From positions 1,736,001 through 1,800,000 of the forward strand of contig CAKNFP010000002.1 in assembly GCA_930633525.1 (NCBI GenBank): a stretch of DNA of 64,000 nucleotides. Direction: 5' to 3'. Numbering within the stretch: the stretch's first letter is position 1; each line of letters starts with the position of its first letter. Origin of the DNA: Hyphomicrobiales bacterium (GTDB lineage Bacteria; Pseudomonadota; Alphaproteobacteria; Rhizobiales; Beijerinckiaceae). Both the position numbers and the translations under genes were made by a program. This document shows positions 18,072 to 26,231 of the stretch, piece by piece. The notes beneath the pieces were generated by a model. That model was not told where the DNA came from and ran no database searches. It saw only the letters and a list, made by a program, of their open reading frames with translations.

Positions 18072-19113
18072 GGACCGCTCCCTCAGTGCTCTGGAGCTGA
18101 CCGCTCGACCAGAGGTGGCATCTGACCTGTGTGTCACGGTCGACCGCGAGGAGTTCCGGTGCGGTGACATCGCATAACCCGGGCATCATCTCCTCACAGC
18201 GGGTGCTGAACGGGCAGCCCTGCGGGCGAGCCAGGGGATGTGGGACAATTCCAGGTATGGCGCGCAGGAGCCCGTCGCCTTCGATATCCGCGACGCAGCG
18301 CAGAAGCCCCCGCGTATAGGGATGGCGGGGATGACCCAGGATACTGCCGGCGGGGCCCGCCTCCATGACCTGTCCGAGATACATGACGACGACACGGTCC
18401 GCGATCTCCGCCACCACCCCGAGGTCATGGGTAATGAAGACGATCGCCATGCCGAGCTCGCCCTGCAGCCGCAGCAGCAGTTCGAGGATGTTGGCCTGGG
18501 TGGTGACATCCAGCGCCGTCGTCGGCTCGTCCGCGATGAGAAGGCTGGGCTCGCAGGCGAGCGCCATCGCGATGCAGACGCGCTGCCGCAGCCCGCCGGA
18601 GAGTTGGAACGGGTAAGTATTCAGCCGTTGGCGGGCGCCGGGAAACCCGACCTTCTCCAGGGCATCGACCGCGCGCTCGCGGGCCGCCCGCGCGCCGAGG
18701 CCGAGGTGCAGGCGGATGCCCTCCTCGATCTGGCTGCCGATGGTGTGCACTGGTGACAAGGCGGACATCGGTTCCTGGAAGATCATGCCGATCTCGCGTC
18801 CGCGGATGGCACGATAAGTCGCCGAATCCGGTGGGACTGCGGCAAGATCAACGGTAGAGCCGTCACGGCGCCGGAAATCCATACGTCCGCCGACTACCCG
18901 GCCGGGGCGCCGCACCAGGCCCATGATCGAACGGGCGGTGATGGATTTGCCGGACCCGGACTCACCGACGATGCATACGGTTTCCCGATGGCCGACCGTG
19001 AAGCTGACCCCATCGACCGACTTCACGATGCCACCCGGCGTCGTGAAATGGGTGCGGAGATTGTCGACCTCGAGCAGGGGCGCAGGCGTGGGCGCTCTCA
19101 TGTCCGCACTCAT
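18064..19113 (-). CDS. Peptide/sugar-acid ABC transporter ATP-binding protein, DppD/OppD type
   Basis: A 349-residue ATPase: Walker [16 protein letters not shown]-loop [15 protein letters not shown], signature [15 protein letters not shown], Walker [17 protein letters not shown], switch FITHDLGVV, and the C-terminal Cys region [15 protein letters not shown]. In the signature, LSGGL replaces the more common FSGGM, a frequent variant. The ATG at 19113 overlaps the stop of the upstream permease as ATGA, so translation is coupled; a second ATG at 19101 is less likely. Confidence 0.92.
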   Translation of the reverse strand: MSADMRAPTPAPLLEVDNLRTHFTTPGGIVKSVDGVSFTVGHRETVCIVGESGSGKSITARSIMGLVRRPGRVVGGRMDFRRRDGSTVDLAAVPPDSATYRAIRGREIGMIFQEPMSALSPVHTIGSQIEEGIRLHLGLGARAARERAVDALEKVGFPGARQRLNTYPFQLSGGLRQRVCIAMALACEPSLLIADEPTTALDVTTQANILELLLRLQGELGMAIVFITHDLGVVAEIADRVVVMYLGQVMEAGPAGSILGHPRHPYTRGLLRCVADIEGDGLLRAIPGIVPHPLARPQGCPFSTRCEEMMPGLCDVTAPELLAVDRDTQVRCHLWSSGQLQSTEGAVHG

Positions 19114-20273
19114 TTCTGATAAGGGTCCGCGGCATCGCGGAGACCATCGCCAAGGAAGCTCAGCGAAAGAACGGCGATCATCACGGCGACGCCGGGCGCG
19201 AACAGCCATGGCGCGCTCGCGAGCGAGCGGATGTTCTGCGCTTCCTTCAGCAGCACACCCCAGCTCACCATGGGCGGCTGCAGGCCGAGGCCGATGAAGC
19301 TGAGCGCCGTTTCCGACAGGATCATCGTCGGCACGGCCAGCGTGGTCGCGGCGATGATGTAGCTGTAGAACGAGGGCAGCATGTGCACCAGGATGATGCG
19401 TGTCTGCGAGGCGCCATCGAGCCGCGCTGACACGACGAAATCCTCGCTGCGCAGGGACAGGAATTTGCCACGTACGATCCGCGCGATGGTCGTCCAGCCG
19501 ATCAGCGACAGGATAACCGTGACGGCGAAATAGACCGCGAGCGGATGCCAGGTGAGAGGAACAGCTGCCGCAAGTCCCATCCACAACGGGATTGTGGGGA
19601 TGGAGCGGATGATCTCGATCGTCCGTTGAATGGTGCTGTCCACGAAGCCGCCGAGATAGCCCGACAGGCCGCCGAGAACGACGCCGATGGCGAGGCTCAT
19701 CAAGACGCCGACGAGACCAATCGACATCGAGACGCGGGCGCCGTGGATCGTGCGGCTGAGGACGTCGCGTCCCAGCCTGTCCGCGCCGAGCAGAAAGAAC
19801 GGCTCTCCGGCCTCAATGGGTCCGAAAAGATGGAGGTCGCTCTCGAAAAGCCCGAGGAAGCTGTATTTATCCCCACGGACGAAGAGCCCGACGGGAATGA
19901 TCGCATCCGGATCGGTCACGAAGCTGCGCCGCATGGCGCGGGGATCGATCTGGACACGATAGCCGAGGACATGAGGCCCGAATTGCCAGCCGCTGTCCGT
20001 TGCGCGGAAGAGATGCAGCATCTGGGGCGGGGCATAGGTGTACTGGGGCTTCGACGCCTCGGTCGAGGCTGGCGCGATGGGATCGGCGAGGAGCGCGACG
20101 ACGTAGATCGCGAGCACGACGATGCCGGATGCGAAAGCGAGACGGTGACGGCGGAAGCGCCACCAGATAAGGCGCCATTCGCTGGCGCCGGCCAGGCGGT
20201 TTTCGTGCGCGGCGATCGCGGCGGGGACGGCGGTCGCCGGTGCGGCGGTTGTGCTGTCAGTGGCGGTCGACAT
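19110..20273 (-). CDS. ABC transporter permease, DppC/OppC type
   Basis: A 387-residue permease, longer than the usual 280-300. After the first helix (about residues 47-67, LAFASGIVVLAIYVVALLADP) a periplasmic insertion of about 100 residues carries FRATDSGWQFGPHVLGYRVQ and FLGLFESDLHLFGPIE before the conserved GADRLGRDVLSRTIHGARVS. This large first loop is characteristic of the DppC subunits that work with long (about 600-650 aa) binding proteins, such as the one in this operon. The C-terminus [15 protein letters not shown] is standard. Confidence 0.92.
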   Translation of the reverse strand: MSTATDSTTAAPATAVPAAIAAHENRLAGASEWRLIWWRFRRHRLAFASGIVVLAIYVVALLADPIAPASTEASKPQYTYAPPQMLHLFRATDSGWQFGPHVLGYRVQIDPRAMRRSFVTDPDAIIPVGLFVRGDKYSFLGLFESDLHLFGPIEAGEPFFLLGADRLGRDVLSRTIHGARVSMSIGLVGVLMSLAIGVVLGGLSGYLGGFVDSTIQRTIEIIRSIPTIPLWMGLAAAVPLTWHPLAVYFAVTVILSLIGWTTIARIVRGKFLSLRSEDFVVSARLDGASQTRIILVHMLPSFYSYIIAATTLAVPTMILSETALSFIGLGLQPPMVSWGVLLKEAQNIRSLASAPWLFAPGVAVMIAVLSLSFLGDGLRDAADPYQK

Positions 20274-20275
20274 GG

Positions 20276-21268
20276 CTACTCCATCGCATGGCGAATGCGC
20301 GGATCAAGCAGCGCAAGGAGGATGTCGGAAATCAGGGTGCCGACGACCGTCAGGAACGCGAGCATAAGGATGATGGCGCCTGCGAGATACATGTCCTGGG
20401 CAAGCAATGACCGCAACAGCAATGGCCCCATGGTCGGAATATCTGCAACGATGCTGACGACGGCCTCGCTCGATACGATGATCGGTATCATCCATCCGAG
20501 CTTGGATACGATCGGATTGATCGCGATGCGCGCGGGATATTTCATCGTCAGGCGTGCTTCGGTCAGTCCCTTGGCGCGCGCGGTATCCACATAGGGCTTT
20601 GACAACTCGTCGAGCATGGTGGCGCGCATCACCCGGACCACCTCTGCGGTGCCCGCCGTCGCGAGAACGGCGACCGGTATCCACAGATGCGCCATGAGGT
20701 CGAGGACGCGCCCCACGGACCAGGGGGCGTCCTGATACTGCGCGCTGAACAGGCCGCCGGGGTTGGCGTCGAACAGGGTGAAGCTTGCGTACATCAGCAC
20801 AAGCGTCATCAGCACGTTGGGGACGGCAAGGCCGAGAAATGAGAGGAATGTCGCCAGATTATCCCCGAGCGAATACTGGCGCAGCGACACATAGATGCCG
20901 CAGGGAATGGCAACAACAGCGGTCAAGGCCAATGATAGAAGCGCGATGCCGAGGGTAACCCAGAAGCGGGGTGCTATGACATCGAGAACCGCCTTGTTCC
21001 ACTCGAAGGACTGGCCGAAATCAAGGGCGGTTACAATATTGGTGATCCATTTGAGATACTGGACGAGGATCGATTGATCGAGCCCATAGCGTTCCCTGAG
21101 GAGTGCGATCTGGGAGTCGGCAAGGCCTTCCCCCTGGGAAGCGAGCTGGGAGGCGAGGGTGTCGAGAAAATCGCCTGGGGGCAACTGGATCACCACGAAG
21201 ACGATTGCCGAGATGATGAGCATCGTCGGCACCATCAGCGCGGTGCGCTTGATGATAAAAGCAATCAT
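20276..21268 (-). CDS. ABC transporter permease, DppB/OppB type
   Basis: A 330-residue permease. The first helix is at residues 10-30 (ALMVPTMLIISAIVFVVIQL), followed by PPGDF, the periplasmic domain and five further helices. The coupling loop reads MRATMLDELSKPYVDTARAKGLTEARL and the C-terminus LISDILLALLDPRIRH, both signatures of the DppB group. Two bp separate it from the DppC-type gene. Confidence 0.93.
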   Translation of the reverse strand: MIAFIIKRTALMVPTMLIISAIVFVVIQLPPGDFLDTLASQLASQGEGLADSQIALLRERYGLDQSILVQYLKWITNIVTALDFGQSFEWNKAVLDVIAPRFWVTLGIALLSLALTAVVAIPCGIYVSLRQYSLGDNLATFLSFLGLAVPNVLMTLVLMYASFTLFDANPGGLFSAQYQDAPWSVGRVLDLMAHLWIPVAVLATAGTAEVVRVMRATMLDELSKPYVDTARAKGLTEARLTMKYPARIAINPIVSKLGWMIPIIVSSEAVVSIVADIPTMGPLLLRSLLAQDMYLAGAIILMLAFLTVVGTLISDILLALLDPRIRHAME

Positions 21269-21343
21269 GAATACGCATTCCCCGTGAGGGACGGGCAGTC
21301 CCGGCGCGGTCTGGCGCGCCGGGTCCGATTTTCAGGCGCGGGC

Positions 21344-23290
21344 TTACTGCGCCTTGAAGAATTGTTCCGGCTTGACCACGCCGATATACGGAATGGTGCC
21401 GATATCGGTTATCGAGTCGGGCACGTTTCGCATTGAATTGGCAATCAGTCCGTAACCGGGTGGGGCAAGCGAAATGCCGATATTGAAAAACTCGTCGCCA
21501 CTGATCTTGACGATTTCTTTTATCGCCTCACCTTGTACCTTCGGATCTGGCGATGACTGGACTTTGCGATAGAGTTCGAAGGCCTTCTTGATGCTCTCCG
21601 GGGGCTCCTCCGACGGCTGCTTTCCTGCGAACCAGTTGGACCACAGCAAGGCGAACGTGCGGTAGCCGGTCTGGTCATAGGGCAGGAAGTTGTCCGGGTG
21701 CATGACGAGGTCTATATCCTCGCCGCCGTTGCCAAGGAAGACGAAGGCCTCGTGCTCGTTGGCCAGCGCGCGGTTGCGAATGAGGGCGCGGCCGAGCGGC
21801 CTGATCTGCAGATCGACACCGACTTCTTTCCAGTGCTTTTTGACCGTCTCGAGCACGTCGATCCAATCGGGCCGGAAGTCTGACGGCGCTTCCACGATGA
21901 TGCTGAGGCGCGATCCATCCGGGCCGATGCGGAAGCCTGCGGCATCACGCTTGTCCAGCTTCAGATCGTCGAGGATTTTATTGGCCTTGGCCTTGTCATA
22001 TTCCGTGTATTGCTTCGCGACCTTTTCGTCATAGGCCACGGAGCCTTTGCGCGGTGCGACTTGCCATGGCTCGCCCTGCCCATAATACACGAGATCGATG
22101 ATTTCCTTGCGGTTGATCGCGTGGCTTAGCGCAATGCGGAAGTCCTTGTTGCGGATCAACGCGCGCTTTTGCGGATTGGCGTGGTTGTGGTTCAGGAACA
22201 ACACCATCGTGTTGTGATGCGGCTGTGGTACTTCGAAGAAGTGATACTTGCCCTTGTCCTGGTTGTCGAAGAGAATGGACTTGTTACGCAGGCTCGCGAG
22301 CGTGCGGTCCTGAAGGTCGATTTCCCCGGCGGTCGCGCGCAGAACCATCGCCTCGGCATCGTCGACAACGCGGAAATCATAGCCATCCAGATAGGGAAGC
22401 TGCTGTCCGTTCGGGTCGACCTTGTGGTAATAGGGATTACGTTCGGCGGCCACGCGGCGCTTGTCGTCGTAGGGGGCGGTCAAAACCCAGGCTTGCATGG
22501 TGGGCAGGCCGGTGAAACGCCAGCGGCTCAGTGGGCCGGTCACCGTCGTGAAGCGTTCAACCCAACCCGAGAAGCCGGCGGCTTTGGCTTCCGCATCGGC
22601 GTTTGGATTGTGATCGGCATGCAGCTTTGCGAGATAATGCTTGGGGAAACCTTCAATCGGTGGATTGTCGCCGATGTTCGAGTTCGATGCGAGGTTGCGC
22701 AGGAAGAGGCCGTTCGGTTCCTTGAAGACGAACTTGACGGTGCGCGCGTCCGGAGATGTAATTTCCACCGGTCCGCTTGCTGTCCGCAACCAGGACGGCA
22801 GGCTTGGTGTCAGCTGTGAGTTCTTGGCGACGCTATCGAACCAGAACTGGATATCGGCTGACGTGAAGGGCTGGCCGTCGGACCACTTGAGTCCATCGCG
22901 CAGGACGAAAGTAAATTCCTTCCCGTCGGGGGATGCCTCAAAGCTTTCGGCGAGATTGCCAGCATAGCCCTTTGTATCCAGATCGTATCGAATGAGGCCG
23001 TCATAAGCGATCGTCTTGATCAACCACCAGTGGTCCGATGCGCCCAGCATCGTCGCCCGCCAGGTCCCACCGTAGCGCCCGATTTCCTTGTTGGGCTTGA
23101 TAACTTGAGGGTTGGCTGGCAGCCGTTTGGCGACGGGCGGTAGTTCGCCCTTGGCGACCCGGGCTGCAAGCGCGGGCGCTTCCTTATAGACCTCCTGTGC
23201 AACCGCCACATGCGGTGACAGGAGCGCAACGGTTGCCGCGCTGGCGAGCAAAAGGGTGCGCCGTGACGGCGTCATGCGAATGAGCCCCAT
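21344..23290 (-). CDS. ABC transporter substrate-binding protein, family 5, long form
   Basis: A 648-residue periplasmic solute-binding protein. The signal carries a twin-arginine-like TPSRRTLLLAS and ends near residue 32 (AVAQ). The family-5 core begins around YGGTWRATMLG and includes LAESFEASPDGKEFTFVLRDGLKWSDGQPF. At about 615 mature residues it is longer than DppA/OppA (about 510); such long forms go with DppC subunits carrying a large first loop and often handle sugars or sugar acids rather than peptides. A GGAGAGGAA site precedes the ATG at 23290. It lies 118 bp after the FadR-type gene and may share its promoter. Confidence 0.9.
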   Translation of the reverse strand: MGLIRMTPSRRTLLLASAATVALLSPHVAVAQEVYKEAPALAARVAKGELPPVAKRLPANPQVIKPNKEIGRYGGTWRATMLGASDHWWLIKTIAYDGLIRYDLDTKGYAGNLAESFEASPDGKEFTFVLRDGLKWSDGQPFTSADIQFWFDSVAKNSQLTPSLPSWLRTASGPVEITSPDARTVKFVFKEPNGLFLRNLASNSNIGDNPPIEGFPKHYLAKLHADHNPNADAEAKAAGFSGWVERFTTVTGPLSRWRFTGLPTMQAWVLTAPYDDKRRVAAERNPYYHKVDPNGQQLPYLDGYDFRVVDDAEAMVLRATAGEIDLQDRTLASLRNKSILFDNQDKGKYHFFEVPQPHHNTMVLFLNHNHANPQKRALIRNKDFRIALSHAINRKEIIDLVYYGQGEPWQVAPRKGSVAYDEKVAKQYTEYDKAKANKILDDLKLDKRDAAGFRIGPDGSRLSIIVEAPSDFRPDWIDVLETVKKHWKEVGVDLQIRPLGRALIRNRALANEHEAFVFLGNGGEDIDLVMHPDNFLPYDQTGYRTFALLWSNWFAGKQPSEEPPESIKKAFELYRKVQSSPDPKVQGEAIKEIVKISGDEFFNIGISLAPPGYGLIANSMRNVPDSITDIGTIPYIGVVKPEQFFKAQ

Positions 23291-23408
23291 CCTTCGTTCC
23301 TCTCCGTTCTTGTATAGGCATCGGGTTTTTTAACGGAGCCGAAATGGCACTACTTCCCGATCGCCTGTATGCGACGCGATGTCTCGCGTCGCCAGTGCTT
23401 TATTAAAA

Positions 23409-24146
23409 CTATTCGTCGTCTAGTCCAAAGTATCGCCGCTCCGCGCGATCGAGCAGCGCTATCATGGCTGCTTTGGCGCGAGAGGGATTACGTTCGGCGA
23501 TGCCGGCAACGATCTCTTGGCGATCAATCACGACCTGGCGTCGGTTGTCGGGCGTGACGACCCGGCGGCGGAGATGCCGCCACATGTCGCTGTCACGAAG
23601 CGTCCACAGATACTCGACGACATTGGCGAGAACGCCGTTGCGCGCAGCGCGGGCAAGGGCCGTGTGGAAATGGAAGCCGAGCTTGTCGTCAAAATCATCA
23701 AGGGTTGGATAGACGCGGGCCATCTCCTTGACCAGCGCTTCCAGTTCCTGGATTTCTCCGGCAGTGGCACTGATGGCGGCGCGCGCTGCCATCTCCGTCT
23801 CGATCAGGCGGCGCGCCTGGAATTGCTCCAGCGGCCCGGGTCCCGGATCCGCGCCGGCAGACCATGGCATCACGCTGGTCGCTGCGGCAGTTTCACGAAC
23901 ATAGGTGCCGTCGCCCACGCGGACCTCGATCAATCCTGCAGCTTCCAGCGCGATCATCGCCTCACGGACCGATGGCCGACTGACGCCGAGCAGTTTTGCA
24001 AGATCGCGCTCCGGCGGAATGCGATCGCCCGCGCGATATTGGTCTGAACGGATCATGTCGCCGATCTGCTCAGCGATCTGCTCGTAGACGCGCTTGCTCC
24101 GCACAATCGACAGTGCCGGCGTCGTCTTGGCCGCGAGATTGGTCAT
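23409..24146 (-). CDS. GntR-family regulator, FadR/FCD subfamily
   Basis: A 245-residue regulator with an N-terminal winged helix (about residues 18-85; PPERDLAKLLGVSRPSVREAMIALEAAG is the classic FadR/LldR recognition region). An FCD domain follows (about 95-235), with FHTALARAARNGVLANVVEYLW and ERNPSRAKAAMIALLDRAERRYF. It is the promoter-proximal gene of locus A. Two near-identical 15-bp dyads upstream are the probable operators, one overlapping the predicted -10. It is expected to repress the operon until a sugar-acid ligand binds. Confidence 0.92.
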   Translation of the reverse strand: MTNLAAKTTPALSIVRSKRVYEQIAEQIGDMIRSDQYRAGDRIPPERDLAKLLGVSRPSVREAMIALEAAGLIEVRVGDGTYVRETAAATSVMPWSAGADPGPGPLEQFQARRLIETEMAARAAISATAGEIQELEALVKEMARVYPTLDDFDDKLGFHFHTALARAARNGVLANVVEYLWTLRDSDMWRHLRRRVVTPDNRRQVVIDRQEIVAGIAERNPSRAKAAMIALLDRAERRYFGLDDE

Positions 24147-24166
24147 GCCAATTCCTGGGAAGATTT

Positions 24167-24205
24167 ATTGGTCAGGACAATATTCGGCGAAATACGGTCC
24201 GTCAA
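24167..24205 (-). promoter_or_regulatory. Predicted promoter of locus A with overlapping FadR-type operator 1
   Basis: On the minus strand a -35 TTGACG (24205-24200) and a -10 TATTGT (24182-24177) are separated by exactly 17 bp. The -10 overlaps the dyad ATTGGTCAGGACAAT (24167-24181), read here on the plus strand. The start codon is 21 bp beyond the dyad. The layout implies repression by steric block. A second copy of the dyad lies 75 bp upstream. Confidence 0.65.
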
Positions 24206-24241
24206 GCGAGATTTCACGGATTGTAGTGCCTCTAAAGGTAA

Positions 24242-24256
24242 ATTGGACTGGCCAAT
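24242..24256. promoter_or_regulatory. FadR-type operator 2
   Basis: ATTGGACTGGCCAAT matches operator 1 in 12 of 15 positions (ATTGGnCnGGnCAAT) and sits inside a slightly longer dyad, AAATTGG and CCAATTT around 5 bp (24240-24258). The centre-to-centre distance to operator 1 is 75 bp, close to seven helical turns, which would suit cooperative binding of two regulator dimers. Confidence 0.6.
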
Positions 24257-24328
24257 TTTGCCGATGTCGCAATCGCCTATGGTCATGGTCCTCGGCTTGT
24301 CTCGGCTAGGCGCGGGCTGCCCCGCAAC

Positions 24329-26221
24329 TCAGAGATCGACGATGCGGTCAAAGGACAGGCCACTCGAGCCTCCACCCCGGCCGGTCTGCTTACGCAGTCC
24401 AAGCCACAGCCACGCCCGGCCGTCGCGCCAGCGCGTGCGCTGGAAGCTCTTCGTCACGCGCACGCCGGCGCGGGACACTTCTTCCTCGTGCAGGAAGTAG
24501 GGTCGGGGCGGTGTCTCGTCGAGCCCGTGCCGTAGCAGAGAGCTGCGGGGCCGTACGCTGGCTGGTGGCGAGGGATCGCCGTCAATGATGCGGGGCATGG
24601 CCGCGCGCTGGAGCTGAACCTCGCGATTGTCGCCGGGCACATGCACAGGGATCATGGGAATCCAATTCTCCGGCACCGTGCTCATGACCTTGTAGCGGAT
24701 CTTGGCGCCACTCGCCGCCGATGGCGGTTGCGGCGGTGCGCCGAGGCGCCGTTCCACCTCTTTCTCGAAGAAGAGCCGCGTCTCACGGGCCGCGGCGGTT
24801 CCGGGCTTCGATGCGCCGGAAGGCAGGGGCACGGTCTTCTCCAGTCCCCAGACCATGTTCGCCATCTCGTCGCGGACGAACAGCACCTCTTCAAGTGGTG
24901 CAGCTTCCAGCGTTTTCTGCGCAGCCGGTGGGATCATGAGGCTGAGATCGGCCGCCTGGTGGCCAGTTCCCTTGATGCTCGTGAGAAACAGGGCCCAGCG
25001 CTGCCAGTCATCATCATTGCCGCGCCCGGCCGCCTCGATCCAGATGCGCTCGCCAAAGACATTGGTGACGGCGAGGCCCTTGATCGTGGCGATCGCGCCG
25101 GCCGGCACGACGAAGGGCACCACGAACCAGTCATTGGCATAGAGGAGGCCGAACTCGATCAGGAGGAGTTTGGCGAGGTCTGTGGTGTCGGGCTTGATGT
25201 CGCCGAAATTGGTGCGGCCGTCCTCGAAAGCCCACCACCGGGTGTTGGGCATGCCGTTGAAGGTCGCCTGCGCGGGCAGCGTTGTCAGGGTCGTTACTTC
25301 AGGCGACTTGGGCGCCGTCGGTGTCTCCCTGTCAGGGCCTGTCCATCCGCCGGCCGTGGACGCTTCGCCAAGCGTCGTCCGGGTGGGATCGCTGTCGAAA
25401 TTGTACCAGTCGAGATGCCCTTGGAAATATTGCTCCGCGACATAGACCTTCTCGCCGCCGCCGGCAGCGGGCGTCGCGCAACTGAACTGATATTCCAGCC
25501 GTTCCGGGATGAAGGCGGACCCCTTGGCCGGCTGGTGGAGAAGTTTCTCGAACCAGGCGACGAAATGCACGCCATGTGCATCGGCCTGCGCCTCAATGCC
25601 GGCGAGCGCGGCGATGCCGTCGGAGGCGCGGTGCACGGGATCGGCCTTCAGATAGGTATAGAGCTTCGCTCCATCCATGGTCCTGCCCGCCACGGCCGCG
25701 AATTGCGCCCAGGCGTCGGCATGGGCCAGCGTCAGCGCCTCCGTCGCATCATTCGGGTCCGGCGCATGGATGGGATAGGCGGCGATATATTGGTCGCGTG
25801 TGGCCTGTGGCAGAGCCTTGGTCAGCTTCAGCCAGTAGCGTCCCATCATCAGCCGGATATCGAGGGCGATGTCATGGGTGCCGAGGGTGAGGGCGACCGG
25901 CAACGGCTCGACACGGGCCTCGAGCGGCAGCGACGTGTCAAAGGGCTCGGCCGCGCCATCGGCGGCGCGATAGCCTGTGAGCCGCGTGGTCTCGATACGG
26001 GCCCGGGCGAAAATCGGGGATCCCGCGTCGTCACCACGGAATTCACCCATCTGCCACTGGCGGGTCAGAAGCCAGAGGGGATCGCGGACCTCTGCACGCA
26101 GCGCACGCTCGAAATTCTCGGTCCGCGGGCGGCCTTCGAGCCTGTTCCATTGGGTAATGCCCGGCAGGGTGCGCGTGGCGATCGTTGAGGCCAGATTGGC
26201 CGTGATGAGCTTCTCGGACAT
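24329..26221 (-). CDS. Large uncharacterised protein (630 aa), last gene of the giant-protein cluster
   Basis: I cannot assign a function. The protein is soluble-looking, without signal peptide or membrane helix. The N-terminal region contains a striking motif, DPLWLLTRQWQMGEFRGDD followed by AGSPI (about residues 45-70), which I recall from uncharacterised proteins of similar size in other bacteria (memory only, not searched). The central part is rich in Trp and charged residues, with FNGMPNTRWWAFEDGRTNFG and ANDWFVVPFVVPAGAIATI near residues 325-400. The end is basic and Gly/Ser-rich. It follows the 1857-aa gene by 10 bp with a GAGGA ribosome site, so the two are almost certainly co-expressed. 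Confidence 0.75.
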   Translation of the reverse strand: MSEKLITANLASTIATRTLPGITQWNRLEGRPRTENFERALRAEVRDPLWLLTRQWQMGEFRGDDAGSPIFARARIETTRLTGYRAADGAAEPFDTSLPLEARVEPLPVALTLGTHDIALDIRLMMGRYWLKLTKALPQATRDQYIAAYPIHAPDPNDATEALTLAHADAWAQFAAVAGRTMDGAKLYTYLKADPVHRASDGIAALAGIEAQADAHGVHFVAWFEKLLHQPAKGSAFIPERLEYQFSCATPAAGGGEKVYVAEQYFQGHLDWYNFDSDPTRTTLGEASTAGGWTGPDRETPTAPKSPEVTTLTTLPAQATFNGMPNTRWWAFEDGRTNFGDIKPDTTDLAKLLLIEFGLLYANDWFVVPFVVPAGAIATIKGLAVTNVFGERIWIEAAGRGNDDDWQRWALFLTSIKGTGHQAADLSLMIPPAAQKTLEAAPLEEVLFVRDEMANMVWGLEKTVPLPSGASKPGTAAARETRLFFEKEVERRLGAPPQPPSAASGAKIRYKVMSTVPENWIPMIPVHVPGDNREVQLQRAAMPRIIDGDPSPPASVRPRSSLLRHGLDETPPRPYFLHEEEVSRAGVRVTKSFQRTRWRDGRAWLWLGLRKQTGRGGGSSGLSFDRIVDL

Positions 26222-26231
26222 CGCGGGATCC

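Noticed and set aside
24300..24328. Intrinsic terminator after the 630-residue gene
   Set aside because: A GCGGG/CCCGC stem is present, but it is only 5 bp long and no T-run follows on the minus strand.
24641..26188. Long plus-strand open frame (515 codons) opposite the 630-residue gene
   Set aside because: It is antisense to a gene with better motifs, operon spacing and ribosome site. Its translation is dominated by Gly/Arg/His/Asp as expected from a mirrored high-GC gene, with no domain signal.
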